Assembly: GCF_004000765.1 (NCBI RefSeq)
Contig: NZ_BILW01000001.1
Span: 248,001-312,000, forward strand
Direction of reading: 5' to 3'
Length of the DNA stretch: 64,000 bases
Source of the DNA: Paenibacillus chondroitinus NBRC 15376
Lineage (GTDB): Bacteria; Bacillota; Bacilli; Paenibacillales; NBRC-103111
A program made the translations under genes and the position numbers. Below, in pieces: positions 25,759 to 34,213 of this stretch (within the stretch, counting starts at the first letter, position 1; every line of letters starts with the position of its first letter). The notes beneath the pieces are model-generated. The model was given only the letters and a program-made list of their open reading frames with translations, had not been told where the DNA came from and ran no database searches.

Positions 25759-28461
25759 GTGAGCCTATCCATTATTGAATGTTTAACGGAGTATGCGAAT
25801 AACCCGCTTGGGCTTGATGTCAGGCGGCCACGCTTGTTTTGGAGGTTGGAGTCGAACGACCGATCATCTGCTCAAGCTTATTATCAAGTGTTGGTTGCTT
25901 CATCACAAGAGCGGTTGGATCAAGGTGTGGCTGATCAATGGGACAGCGGCAAAGTAGCGTCCGATCAATCGATTCACATTGAATATGCGGGAGATAAGCT
26001 GATCTCTGAGCAAACGTATTATTGGAAAGTCCGGGTGTGGGATACGCAGGGAGAAGCGTCTGCCTGGAGTCAAACGGCTTATTGGTCGATGGGGCTGCTG
26101 TCACGCGCGGATTGGAAGGCCAAGTGGATCGGCCGCAAAGCGGAAAAAGGCGTTGATATGCAGCCTTCTCCATACTTGCGGAAAAGCTTCCGGCTTGCCA
26201 AGCAGGTGAAAAGAGCTTTTGTTTATGCGACTGCGCTTGGTTTGTATGATCTTCGGCTTAACGGAAGCAGAATTGGAGCTCTCTTTGCGCCTGGCTGGAC
26301 TGACTATGAGACACGCGTGCAAGTGCAAGCCTATGAGATTACGGACCACTTAACAGTAGGCGAAAATGTTTTTGGAGCCATTTTAGGTGATGGCTGGTAC
26401 GCGGGTACGGTCGGTTTTCTCGGGAAAAATGTGTATGGGGAAAGGCCGTTTTTACTGCTTCAGGCACGGATTGAATACCTCGACGGCTCGAGTGAGCTCA
26501 TCATTTCGGACTCGTCTTGGCAGGCAGCCAAAGGAGCGATTCTTTATTCGGATCTTATCAAAGGTGAAGCCTACGATGCTCGTCTGGAGCCAACCGGCTG
26601 GGATCAAGCCGGCTATCAAGCAGCATCCTCTTGGGAGCTTCCGGATGTGCGAACGGGCTACAATGGACTGCTCGTAGCAGCGATTGAACCGCCGGTTCGT
26701 ATCATGCAAGTACGTAAGCCCGTCTCTTTCCGCCGCACGGAAGAAGGGACTTTCATTTATGATATGGGACAAAATATGGTTGGCTGGACAGAGTTAAAGG
26801 TTAGCGGGGCGGCAGGCCATCAGGTCACAGTCAGCCATGCCGAGATGCTGAATCTGGATGGCAGCATGTATTTGGATAACTTGCGGGTAGCCGTTCAGCA
26901 GGATCATTATGTGTTAAAAGGGACCGGAGAAGAACGGTATGAACCGCATTTTACATTTCACGGATTCCGCTACGTTGAATTGATTGGTTACCCTGGCGAA
27001 CCCGATTTGGATACAATCGTTGGAAAAGTCGTGCATTCCGAAATGGCTGAGACGGGGCGTCTGGAGACAAATGATGAGATGGTGAACCGGCTGTATGCCA
27101 ACATTACGTGGGGACAAAGGGGGAACTTCCTCTCTGTGCCGACGGATTGCCCGCAGCGCGACGAGCGGCTGGGCTGGACCGGCGATGCGCAAATTTTTGC
27201 CCGCACAGCTGCTTACAATATGAATGTATCTCGCTTCTTTACGAAATATATGCAGGATATGATCGACAGTCAGCTGCCGTCGGGGGCTTTCACGGATGTG
27301 GCGCCTGATGCCGGTTGGATCCGCCACAAAATGTGGAATGCGAATCTGAATTGGTTCGCACCCGATAATGCGGGATGGGGTGATGCCGGGGTTATCATTC
27401 CATGGACCTTGTATTTGATGTATGGGGATACTCGCATATTGGAAAATAACTACCAAGCGATGGCGGACTGGGTGAGTTATCTTCGGGACAACACGGAAGA
27501 TCTTGTGCGTCCGGATTATGCCAACTATGGCGATTGGTTATCCATTGATGCGGATACGCCTAAAGAAGTGCTGGCTACGGCTTATTTTGCTTACAGCACC
27601 CAGTTATTGGCTAAGATCGCTGGTGTTCTGGGGCGCGAGCAAGATCAAACGCAATATGAGAGCTTGTTTGCCTCGATTGCCCAAGCCTTCCGGGACGCGT
27701 TTGTCGGCAGTGACGGCCGAATTCACGGGGAGACGCAGGCGGTGTATGTCCTTGCTCTGCAATTCAACTTGCTGACTGAAGAATTGAATAAGATGGCTAT
27801 CGAGCATCTGACAGCGGATATTTCCGCTCGTGGTGACCGGTTATCAACGGGCTTTCTCGGAGTCGGCTACTTGCTGCCTGCTCTAACGGATCATCAAAAG
27901 CTGGATGTCGCTTATACGCTGCTTACTCAGGAGGAGTTCCCTTCCTGGATGTACTCCATTAAACATGGAGCAACGACCATTTGGGAACGATGGGATGGCT
28001 GGACTGAACACAAAGGGTTCCAAACGCCGTCTATGAACTCCTTTAATCACTATTCCCTTGGCTCAGTAGGGGAGTGGATGTTCCGAGATATGGCCGGGAT
28101 CGAGGCTGATCCTGCAGAGCCAGGGTTTAAACACGCGATCATACGGCCAAGGCCAGGAGGAAAATTGGATTGGGTCAAAGCAAGCTACGATTCCTTGTAC
28201 GGAACCATCGAGGTGGATTGGCATTTATCCGCGTCGTCACAAATATTCCGGATCGAAGTTTCGATCCCCGTTAATACGACAGCTACGATTTATGTGCCTG
28301 GCCGGGTTTGTGTTATCGATGGCGTCGAAAAAACGTCAGGAACATGGGAGATCGAAGGCTGTCAGCCGCTTGGCAGTACCGATGACGTAAGCTGGTTCAA
28401 GGTTGGAGCGGGTCGATACACGTTTGAAAGTGATTTGCTTGCCACCAAGGCGCCTGTGTAG
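25759..28461 (+). CDS. GH78 alpha-L-rhamnosidase
   Basis: The 900-residue enzyme starts at GTG 25759 after TAAGGGGGATAACA. The order is an N-terminal Fn3-like domain (PRLFWRLES), two beta-sandwich domains including DLRLNGSRIG and FAPGWTDYETRVQ, then the (alpha/alpha)6 catalytic barrel. The barrel contains DCPQRDERLGWTGDAQIF near residues 462-479, the GH78 signature holding the general acid Glu. A C-terminal sandwich follows the barrel. It hydrolyses terminal alpha-L-rhamnose from pectin side chains or glycosides. No signal peptide is present, so it acts on imported oligosaccharides. The next gene is a dehydrogenase 38 bases downstream. Confidence 0.95.
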   Translation: MSLSIIECLTEYANNPLGLDVRRPRLFWRLESNDRSSAQAYYQVLVASSQERLDQGVADQWDSGKVASDQSIHIEYAGDKLISEQTYYWKVRVWDTQGEASAWSQTAYWSMGLLSRADWKAKWIGRKAEKGVDMQPSPYLRKSFRLAKQVKRAFVYATALGLYDLRLNGSRIGALFAPGWTDYETRVQVQAYEITDHLTVGENVFGAILGDGWYAGTVGFLGKNVYGERPFLLLQARIEYLDGSSELIISDSSWQAAKGAILYSDLIKGEAYDARLEPTGWDQAGYQAASSWELPDVRTGYNGLLVAAIEPPVRIMQVRKPVSFRRTEEGTFIYDMGQNMVGWTELKVSGAAGHQVTVSHAEMLNLDGSMYLDNLRVAVQQDHYVLKGTGEERYEPHFTFHGFRYVELIGYPGEPDLDTIVGKVVHSEMAETGRLETNDEMVNRLYANITWGQRGNFLSVPTDCPQRDERLGWTGDAQIFARTAAYNMNVSRFFTKYMQDMIDSQLPSGAFTDVAPDAGWIRHKMWNANLNWFAPDNAGWGDAGVIIPWTLYLMYGDTRILENNYQAMADWVSYLRDNTEDLVRPDYANYGDWLSIDADTPKEVLATAYFAYSTQLLAKIAGVLGREQDQTQYESLFASIAQAFRDAFVGSDGRIHGETQAVYVLALQFNLLTEELNKMAIEHLTADISARGDRLSTGFLGVGYLLPALTDHQKLDVAYTLLTQEEFPSWMYSIKHGATTIWERWDGWTEHKGFQTPSMNSFNHYSLGSVGEWMFRDMAGIEADPAEPGFKHAIIRPRPGGKLDWVKASYDSLYGTIEVDWHLSASSQIFRIEVSIPVNTTATIYVPGRVCVIDGVEKTSGTWEIEGCQPLGSTDDVSWFKVGAGRYTFESDLLATKAPV

Positions 28462-28499
28462 AGTCGGTTTTTATGACTTATATAAAAAGGGTGAAAGGC

Positions 28500-29786
28500 A
28501 TGACGACGAGGAAAAAGTACGTATTAGTTGGAGCCGGCGGGCGAGCGCGGTTTTTTTATTCCGCCATGGCGGAGAACTTCCGGGAAACGACGGAGCTGCT
28601 GGCCTTATGCGACATTAACCAGACGCGCATGGATTATGCGAAGCAGCAATTGCAGATGAAGTTTGGCTATCCGGAGGTGCGTACCTACAAACCGGAAGCG
28701 TTCGACCGGATGATCGAAATCGAGAAGCCGGATGTGGTTATCGTCACGAGTGTTGACCGTACGCACCATACGTACATCATACGTGCGATGGAATTAGGCT
28801 GCGATGTGATAACAGAGAAGCCGATGACAATTGACGAGGAGAAGTGCCGTCACATTCTTGAAACAGTGGAGAAGACAGGACGCAACGTGCGCGTTACGTT
28901 CAATTACCGTTATGCGCCTCACCATACGAAAGTACGGGAGTTGATTGAAGAAGGTGTAATTGGACAGGTTAACTCCGTCCATTTCGAGTGGCTGTTGAAC
29001 ACCAAACACGGAGCTGATTATTTCCGTAGATGGCATCGTGACAAGAGAAACAGCGGAGGGCTGCTCGTGCACAAGTCGACGCATCACTTCGATCTCGTGA
29101 GCTTCTGGATCGGGTCAGAGCCGGATACGGTGTTTGCTCTTGGCGATTTGCTCTTCTATGGCCGCGAAAACGCTGAAAAACGCGGGGTAACTCAATTCTA
29201 CGATAGAGCAACGGGAAATCCGCTTGCCGAGGATGATCCTTTTGCTCTCCATTTGGATCGTAATGGTCGATTGAAGGCGTTGTATTTAGACGCTGAGCAT
29301 GAGGATGGCTACCTTCGGGATCAGAACGTTTTCGGAGATGGGATCAGCATAGAGGATACTATGGGGGTTATGGTTCGCTATCGAAACAAAGCGATATTGA
29401 CCTATTCGCTAAATGCCTATTCTCCTTGGGAAGGTTACCGGATTGCTTTTAATGGGACAAGAGGTCGGCTGGAGATGACGATTATGGAGCAATCCTACGT
29501 CAACTCTGGTGGAGATAAGTCGCTCGAAGGAGCGATAAAAAATAAAGAGATCCGCGTCTTTCCTATGTTTGACCGGCCTTATGAGGTGAACGTAGAAACC
29601 GGAGTTGGAGGCCATGGGGGAGGAGACCCTGTGCTGCTTAACGATATCTTTGGTGAGCCGGCTGAGGATCGTTTTAAGAGGGCTGCGAATCATATGGACG
29701 GAGCCCGGTCCATTCTGGTCGGCATAGCCGCGAATCGTGCGATCCGGACAGGACAACCCGTCAAAGTTGCAGATTTGCTAAGATAA
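28500..29786 (+). CDS. Gfo/Idh/MocA family oxidoreductase
   Basis: This 428-residue NAD(P)-dependent dehydrogenase starts at ATG 28500, preceded by AGGGTGAAAGG; an ATG 27 bases upstream lacks a site. The Rossmann start is YVLVGAGGRARFF, the EKP motif is TEKPMT and KSTHHFDLVSFW lies in the C-terminal sheet domain. It is a paralogue of the protein at 8992, with the same length class and matching blocks near YRYAPHHTKV, but lacks that protein's cysteine cluster. It lies just after the alpha-L-rhamnosidase and may oxidise a sugar released by it. The substrate is unknown. Confidence 0.85.
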   Translation: MTTRKKYVLVGAGGRARFFYSAMAENFRETTELLALCDINQTRMDYAKQQLQMKFGYPEVRTYKPEAFDRMIEIEKPDVVIVTSVDRTHHTYIIRAMELGCDVITEKPMTIDEEKCRHILETVEKTGRNVRVTFNYRYAPHHTKVRELIEEGVIGQVNSVHFEWLLNTKHGADYFRRWHRDKRNSGGLLVHKSTHHFDLVSFWIGSEPDTVFALGDLLFYGRENAEKRGVTQFYDRATGNPLAEDDPFALHLDRNGRLKALYLDAEHEDGYLRDQNVFGDGISIEDTMGVMVRYRNKAILTYSLNAYSPWEGYRIAFNGTRGRLEMTIMEQSYVNSGGDKSLEGAIKNKEIRVFPMFDRPYEVNVETGVGGHGGGDPVLLNDIFGEPAEDRFKRAANHMDGARSILVGIAANRAIRTGQPVKVADLLR

Positions 29787-29844
29787 AAGATTTGCTATAA
29801 AGGATGGCCCGCCTCTCGGAATCTCGGGGGAGCGTGGTGACGGA

Positions 29845-30031
29845 GGGAAGTACAGGGCGCTATATTTCATGGGTAGCAGCCATTTAGGCAAACGAATGGG
29901 AACCAGGAGCCGTTATTTTCTCATTATGAGGAGGAATCTGCTCAAAAGCCCTGAAATAAGACCCTGTAGTTCCGTCTCGCTGACCGTCAAAACCCGTCAG
30001 TTTCGCGAAATATACGGCTTGTATTTCCTCT
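29845..30031. repeat. Intergenic palindromic repeat, diverged copy
   Basis: This space between the oxidoreductase and an AraC gene holds a diverged copy of the element seen at 48081 and 53471. It begins GAAGTACAGGGCGCTAT and later reads CCCTGTAGTTCCG at about 29962-29974, so the two ends are inverted. The inner parts are much changed. The rest of 29787-30082 shows no gene. Confidence 0.6.
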
Positions 30032-30082
30032 AAATTGCCGAGCCGATCCAAACCAAGCCCAGCCCAGCCAAGTGGTGACCTC

Positions 30083-30955
30083 TTATCGGTTTAGCCGAAA
30101 ATGCGAGGGGCTTTTGCCCATAACGGTTTTAAACGCTCGGCTGAACGTATGAATGTTCGCAAACCCCAGCTGCTCAGCAATTTGACTCAAGGGTGTGTTG
30201 GAAAATTGAATGCTGTTTTTGGCTCTTTCCATGCGAATGTATTGGTGGTACTGGATGGGAGTCATTTGAAACATTGTTTTGAATAGATGAATGAGATGAA
30301 ATTTACTGACGTGAAACTTCTCAGATAACTCCTCGAGTGTCACGTTCTGATTAACATGGCGGTCAATATAGGTGCGGATTTCGGATAGGAATTCAACCTG
30401 GCCCTCTTTGTTTGCTTTGCCGCCATAATATTGTTCGCGCAGCAGGATCGCAAGCAGATCAAGCATAGCGCTTTTGACCCGGAACTCGTAATAGGGTGGT
30501 TTGGTTTCATGCTCACGGATGAGATCGAACAGCACCCGTTCCAAGTGAGCGGAATCCCGTGGACGAAAATGATTCGGGATGAAATACGGAGATGTGGAGA
30601 GCAGGTCCGCTCGAAACCATTCTTTTTCTTTCTCACTCATCTGCTCGATGGGCTTGAACGATACGGTAACATCCGGGCTATCCGGCAAAACGTTAAGATC
30701 GAAATGGACATGAGGCTGGCGAATCGTTTGTGCCCCTCTAGATTGAATGGCGTGTCGCTCTCCCGGTTTAAAAAAGAAAACATCCCCTGGACGGCCTTCG
30801 TAAACTCGCTCTTCCACCCTCACTTCCAACTGACCTTCCATCAGAAACAACAGCTCATAATCCCAAATCATGCGTTCTTCAATCGTCCATGGTGTTTCGA
30901 TGACACTATCCATCGCAACGCGGATATAAGGCGAAATTTGACTCAATTCCATCAT
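30083..30955 (-). CDS. AraC family transcriptional regulator
   Basis: This 290-residue regulator has an N-terminal cupin sensing domain (LLFLMEGQLEVRV, GDVFFFKPGERHAI). Two C-terminal helix-turn-helix motifs follow, the first with LEELSEKFHVSKFHLIHLFK and the second with IAEQLGFANIHTFSRAFK, ending in GKSPSHFR. The start at 30955 follows GAGGTGCC. It is transcribed away from the GH172-type gene. A pair of direct repeats 22 bases apart in the gap (30971 and 30993) is a likely binding site. It is expected to sense a sugar and activate the divergent gene. Confidence 0.9.
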   Translation of the reverse strand: MMELSQISPYIRVAMDSVIETPWTIEERMIWDYELLFLMEGQLEVRVEERVYEGRPGDVFFFKPGERHAIQSRGAQTIRQPHVHFDLNVLPDSPDVTVSFKPIEQMSEKEKEWFRADLLSTSPYFIPNHFRPRDSAHLERVLFDLIREHETKPPYYEFRVKSAMLDLLAILLREQYYGGKANKEGQVEFLSEIRTYIDRHVNQNVTLEELSEKFHVSKFHLIHLFKTMFQMTPIQYHQYIRMERAKNSIQFSNTPLSQIAEQLGFANIHTFSRAFKTVMGKSPSHFRLNR

Positions 30956-30970
30956 GGCACCTCAGCAATA

Positions 30971-31010
30971 TATGGTAAGTAAATCGGCAATCTATGCTAA
31001 ATAAATGCGG
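30971..31010 (+). promoter_or_regulatory. Tandem direct repeat, candidate AraC-type activator site
   Basis: TATGGTAAGTAAATCGG at 30971 and TATGCTAAATAAATGCGG at 30993 are direct repeats offset by 22 bases, two helical turns. They lie between an AraC regulator gene and its divergent neighbour. The second copy covers the -35 position of a TATAAT box at 31022-31027 that lacks a recognisable -35 hexamer, the usual layout for AraC-dependent activation. Confidence 0.55.
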
Positions 31011-31067
31011 ATAAAACGCTTTATAATGGAGGTAGGTACAACAATATATGATACAGAGGTGATGGAC

Positions 31068-32174
31068 ATGCTGCAACTGCATGGTTTGGGAAATGGCTTA
31101 TCTACGGCTCCTCTCGTGACAAACGGGCGGACACGTTCCATTACGGCGGAGAATTTGGCGGGGGAGAAAGGGCAGGGAGGCAAAGCCGCCAGCAATCTGG
31201 GAACGGCCAGAAAAGGGCGTCCTTGCATTGATTTAAAACAAGGCGAAACAGTTACGCTCGCACATATACAGGGCGCTGGCGTGCTTCAGCATTTTTGGAT
31301 CACGGTGACCGATAAAACAAGTGCCAAAGGACATCAAGATCAGTACGTACTTCGCGACCTCGTGCTCAGAATGTACTGGGATGACGAAGAAGCGCCATCC
31401 GTTGAAGTACCGCTTGGCGACTTCTTTTGCAATGGTTTCGCCAGACGCAGTAACGTCAATTCCCTTCCGATTTCCGTTAACCCGACCGGCGGGATGAATT
31501 GCTATTTCGCCATGCCGTTCCGCACCTCTGCGAAAATTACGATTGAAAACCAGCATGCTTATGACATTGGCGGATTTTTCTATACATTCAACTATACGCT
31601 TGTTGACGAACTGCCCGATAACGCGGCTTATTTCCATGCGCAATGGCGTCGAGAGCGCTTAACTGAGCTCGGTAAGGACTACACCATATTAGACAATGTC
31701 AAAGGGGCCGGGCAATATGTGGGTACCTATTTGGCATGGGCAGCGCTGGAACGGAATTGGTGGGGAGAAGGCGAGATGAAGTTTTATATGGATGGCGATG
31801 AGGAGTGGCCGACGATTTGCGGAACGGGGACGGAGGATTATGTCGGGGGTGCTTGGTGTTTCTCCAATTTGAAGACCAGTGAGCCGGAATCTTATTCAAC
31901 GCCTTATTTAGGATATACCTACTACAAAGATACGACCGAGATTGATCCATGGTCCGGTCATCAGGTGCCTATGCATGGGATGTATCGCTGGCATCTGCCC
32001 GATCCTATCCGCTTTGAAAGTGATTTGAAAGTAACGGTTCAGCAAATTGGCCACGATCATTCGCGATTATTTGAGAGATCCGATGATGTCTCTTCCGTCG
32101 CTTACTGGTATCAGATGGAGCCTCATGCAGATTTTCCGGCGCTGCTGCCGGTGCAGCAAAGATGGCCTAGATAA
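31068..32174 (+). CDS. DUF2961 protein, glycoside hydrolase family 172
   Basis: The 368-residue protein belongs to the DUF2961/GH172 family, whose characterised members act on difructose anhydrides and other furanosides. The motif GTGTEDYVGGAWCF near residues 257-270 carries a conserved Glu of the active site. GGMNCYFAMPF and EVPLGDFFCNGF are also family blocks. Start 31068 is chosen because GAGGTGATGGAC precedes it; longer forms would overlap the probable promoter. There is no signal peptide, so it is cytoplasmic. The AraC regulator transcribed divergently probably controls it. The exact furanoside is unknown. Confidence 0.85.
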   Translation: MLQLHGLGNGLSTAPLVTNGRTRSITAENLAGEKGQGGKAASNLGTARKGRPCIDLKQGETVTLAHIQGAGVLQHFWITVTDKTSAKGHQDQYVLRDLVLRMYWDDEEAPSVEVPLGDFFCNGFARRSNVNSLPISVNPTGGMNCYFAMPFRTSAKITIENQHAYDIGGFFYTFNYTLVDELPDNAAYFHAQWRRERLTELGKDYTILDNVKGAGQYVGTYLAWAALERNWWGEGEMKFYMDGDEEWPTICGTGTEDYVGGAWCFSNLKTSEPESYSTPYLGYTYYKDTTEIDPWSGHQVPMHGMYRWHLPDPIRFESDLKVTVQQIGHDHSRLFERSDDVSSVAYWYQMEPHADFPALLPVQQRWPR

Positions 32175-32231
32175 TTGCAGCAGGCACTTATTTTGAGCCG
32201 CGGTACTTAGTAGTTATTTAATAGACACTAT

Positions 32232-32278
32232 AAGGTTGTCTCTGAAGGCTTCATGGCCAAGGGGAGAACCTTTTTTTG
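32232..32278 (+). terminator. Terminator after the GH172 gene
   Basis: AAGGTT...CTC at 32233-32242 pairs with GAGAACCTT at 32264-32272 around a long loop, followed by a run of seven T. Confidence 0.6.
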
Positions 32279-32427
32279 CGTATGACAAAAAACCTCATCC
32301 CCAATTTAGTACATAGGTTTTATATTTATTGAACAGAGAACTATGGTATAATTTTCTAAAACAGGATTGAAATCAAGATCTGAATCAATGCCGTACCGAA
32401 TGATGAGTGAAAAATGAGGAGAATCAT

Positions 32428-34020
32428 ATGGAACTATGGATCGAAGAATCCCGCCAAAGGTGCTTGCAGCAAGGTTTGGACCCTACCAAGATACCTCTAC
32501 CAGGTTTTCAATTGACGGCCAAACAGCTTCAAGAAGAGAAGCATAAGTATCGAAAGATTCTAGTGGTAACTAATTATTTTGCAGAAAAATTATTAGCCTT
32601 CTTGTCAGGGACACCTCATCTCATAGTCGTAACGAATGATACAGGTTATATCCTGGATAATTATGGCGATGAGACCATGAAGACGACCATCAATCGGTTG
32701 GGCATTCAAGAAGGCATCAAGTGTGATGAAGAATTTATGGGGACCAATGTGGTAGCGCTTGCGCTCCTTGAACAGAAACCGATTCAGATTGTTGGGAAAG
32801 AGCATTATCATATGATGTTGGAGGATAGCGCCTGTTATTGCGTTCCCTTCCACTTTTCCAATTTCCACAACTTATCAGGTGCCATTTCCATCATGACGTC
32901 CGTTGAGCATCACCATCCTACGTATCTAGCTTTGCTAGCGAACATGGTAGATTCTATCGAACGGGAACTGTCGCTGCGCCTCGTTAATCATAATCAGAAC
33001 CTGATTCAGCAGCTTGTGGTGAATAATATGCGCAATGGGATCATTATGACGGATGAACGGGGGATCATCACCGAATTTAATGCATATGCGGAGAAAATTA
33101 CGGGAAGAAACCGGAAGAGTGTGACAGGCACGCCGGTCTTTCCTTTTGAACATTTTGGCAGCTACTTCTATCAAGCGCTGAAGTATCGCAAGCAAAGTGA
33201 GAATATTGAGCTTACTTTCCGCTATTCCTTGGATCAAGAGAGTGTGTGTCTCTTTGATGTGCTGCCCATCCTGAATGAGCATGGCGAACTGCTGGGTGCC
33301 TTCGCACAGTTTCGCGATATTACCGATCGTGTGAATCTGGAGCGGCAGTGGATTAATTCGGAGAAGTTCTCGGCCATCGGCAAGCTGGCGGCAGGTTTAG
33401 CGCATGAGATCAGGAATCCTCTTACGGCCATCATTGGTTTTTTTCAGCTGAGTAAGCAGTCCAACGATCCTACCAAACTATGGAGTTACGTGCATTTAAT
33501 CGAAACAGAGCTTGAAAGCATGAAGCAGCTTGTATCCGATTTTGTCGTGATGGCCAAGCCTAGCACACCGGAACGAAAAGCTGTGAACATGCAGGAATTT
33601 CTGAAAGACATTGTACGATTTATGGATAGTCAGGCTATTCTAAAAAACACATCGATTACGGCGATAACAGATAACGCCCTATTGGTGGCCATGATTGACC
33701 CTTCTCAAATCAAACAAGTCCTCATTAACCTTCTCCAAAATGCTATCGAATCAATAGGGAAAAATGGCATCATTCAGCTGTGCGCAGAATTGGCGCATGA
33801 CAATCAAAACTTCAAAATCAGCATTGAAGATAATGGCATTGGTATGACCAAGGAAGAATTGGATCAAATTCTGAACCCCTTTTTTACAACCAAAGAGAAT
33901 GGAGTAGGACTCGGCTTATCGATTTGTTACCGAATTATTGAGAATCATAAAGGAACCATAACGGCAACCTCTCGCAAAGGCTACGGGACACGGTTTGAGG
34001 TTACGTTACCTTTAGAATGA
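32428..34020 (+). CDS. PAS-domain sensor histidine kinase
   Basis: The 530-residue kinase starts at ATG 32428 after GAGGAG. No membrane helix is seen. The first ~190 residues resemble the GAF-like sensor of AcoR-type regulators (WIEESRQRCLQQGLDP). A PAS domain lies near residues 205-310 (NGIIMTDERGIITEFNAYAEKITGR). The HisKA box AAGLAHEIRNPLTAIIGFF has the phosphorylated His, and the ATPase domain has N-box NLLQNAIESIG, G1 EDNGIGM and G2 GVGLGLSI. No response regulator is adjacent, so it is an orphan. Its architecture resembles sporulation or phosphorelay kinases of Bacillales. The signal is unknown. Confidence 0.9.
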   Translation: MELWIEESRQRCLQQGLDPTKIPLPGFQLTAKQLQEEKHKYRKILVVTNYFAEKLLAFLSGTPHLIVVTNDTGYILDNYGDETMKTTINRLGIQEGIKCDEEFMGTNVVALALLEQKPIQIVGKEHYHMMLEDSACYCVPFHFSNFHNLSGAISIMTSVEHHHPTYLALLANMVDSIERELSLRLVNHNQNLIQQLVVNNMRNGIIMTDERGIITEFNAYAEKITGRNRKSVTGTPVFPFEHFGSYFYQALKYRKQSENIELTFRYSLDQESVCLFDVLPILNEHGELLGAFAQFRDITDRVNLERQWINSEKFSAIGKLAAGLAHEIRNPLTAIIGFFQLSKQSNDPTKLWSYVHLIETELESMKQLVSDFVVMAKPSTPERKAVNMQEFLKDIVRFMDSQAILKNTSITAITDNALLVAMIDPSQIKQVLINLLQNAIESIGKNGIIQLCAELAHDNQNFKISIEDNGIGMTKEELDQILNPFFTTKENGVGLGLSICYRIIENHKGTITATSRKGYGTRFEVTLPLE

Positions 34021-34047
34021 CGGCTCGATAACCGAGAAATTGGCACG

Positions 34048-34075
34048 CTCACTTCACGTTGAAGTGAGTTTTTTG
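34048..34075 (+). terminator. Terminator of the histidine kinase gene
   Basis: CTCACTTCA at 34048-34056 pairs perfectly with TGAAGTGAG at 34060-34068 around a 3-base loop, followed by TTTTTTG. Confidence 0.92.
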
Positions 34076-34166
34076 TTTCCGTGATACGACCCTATGTGTG
34101 CATGAAAAGGGAAATATGTATGGTCATCTCCCTAATTGTACCCTAGGCGATAATGTTCTGATTTTA

Positions 34167-34195
34167 TATAATGAGTTGTGGAGTAAGCGCTCTCA
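34167..34195 (+). promoter_or_regulatory. -10 box and cre-like site before the YesS-like regulator
   Basis: TATAAT lies at 34167-34172 without a good -35. AGTAAGCGCTCTCA at 34182-34195 matches the cre consensus at 13 of 14 positions and lies just past the expected transcription start, where CcpA would repress. Confidence 0.5.
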
Positions 34196-34213
34196 TAGAA
34201 GGGGGAGTTATCA

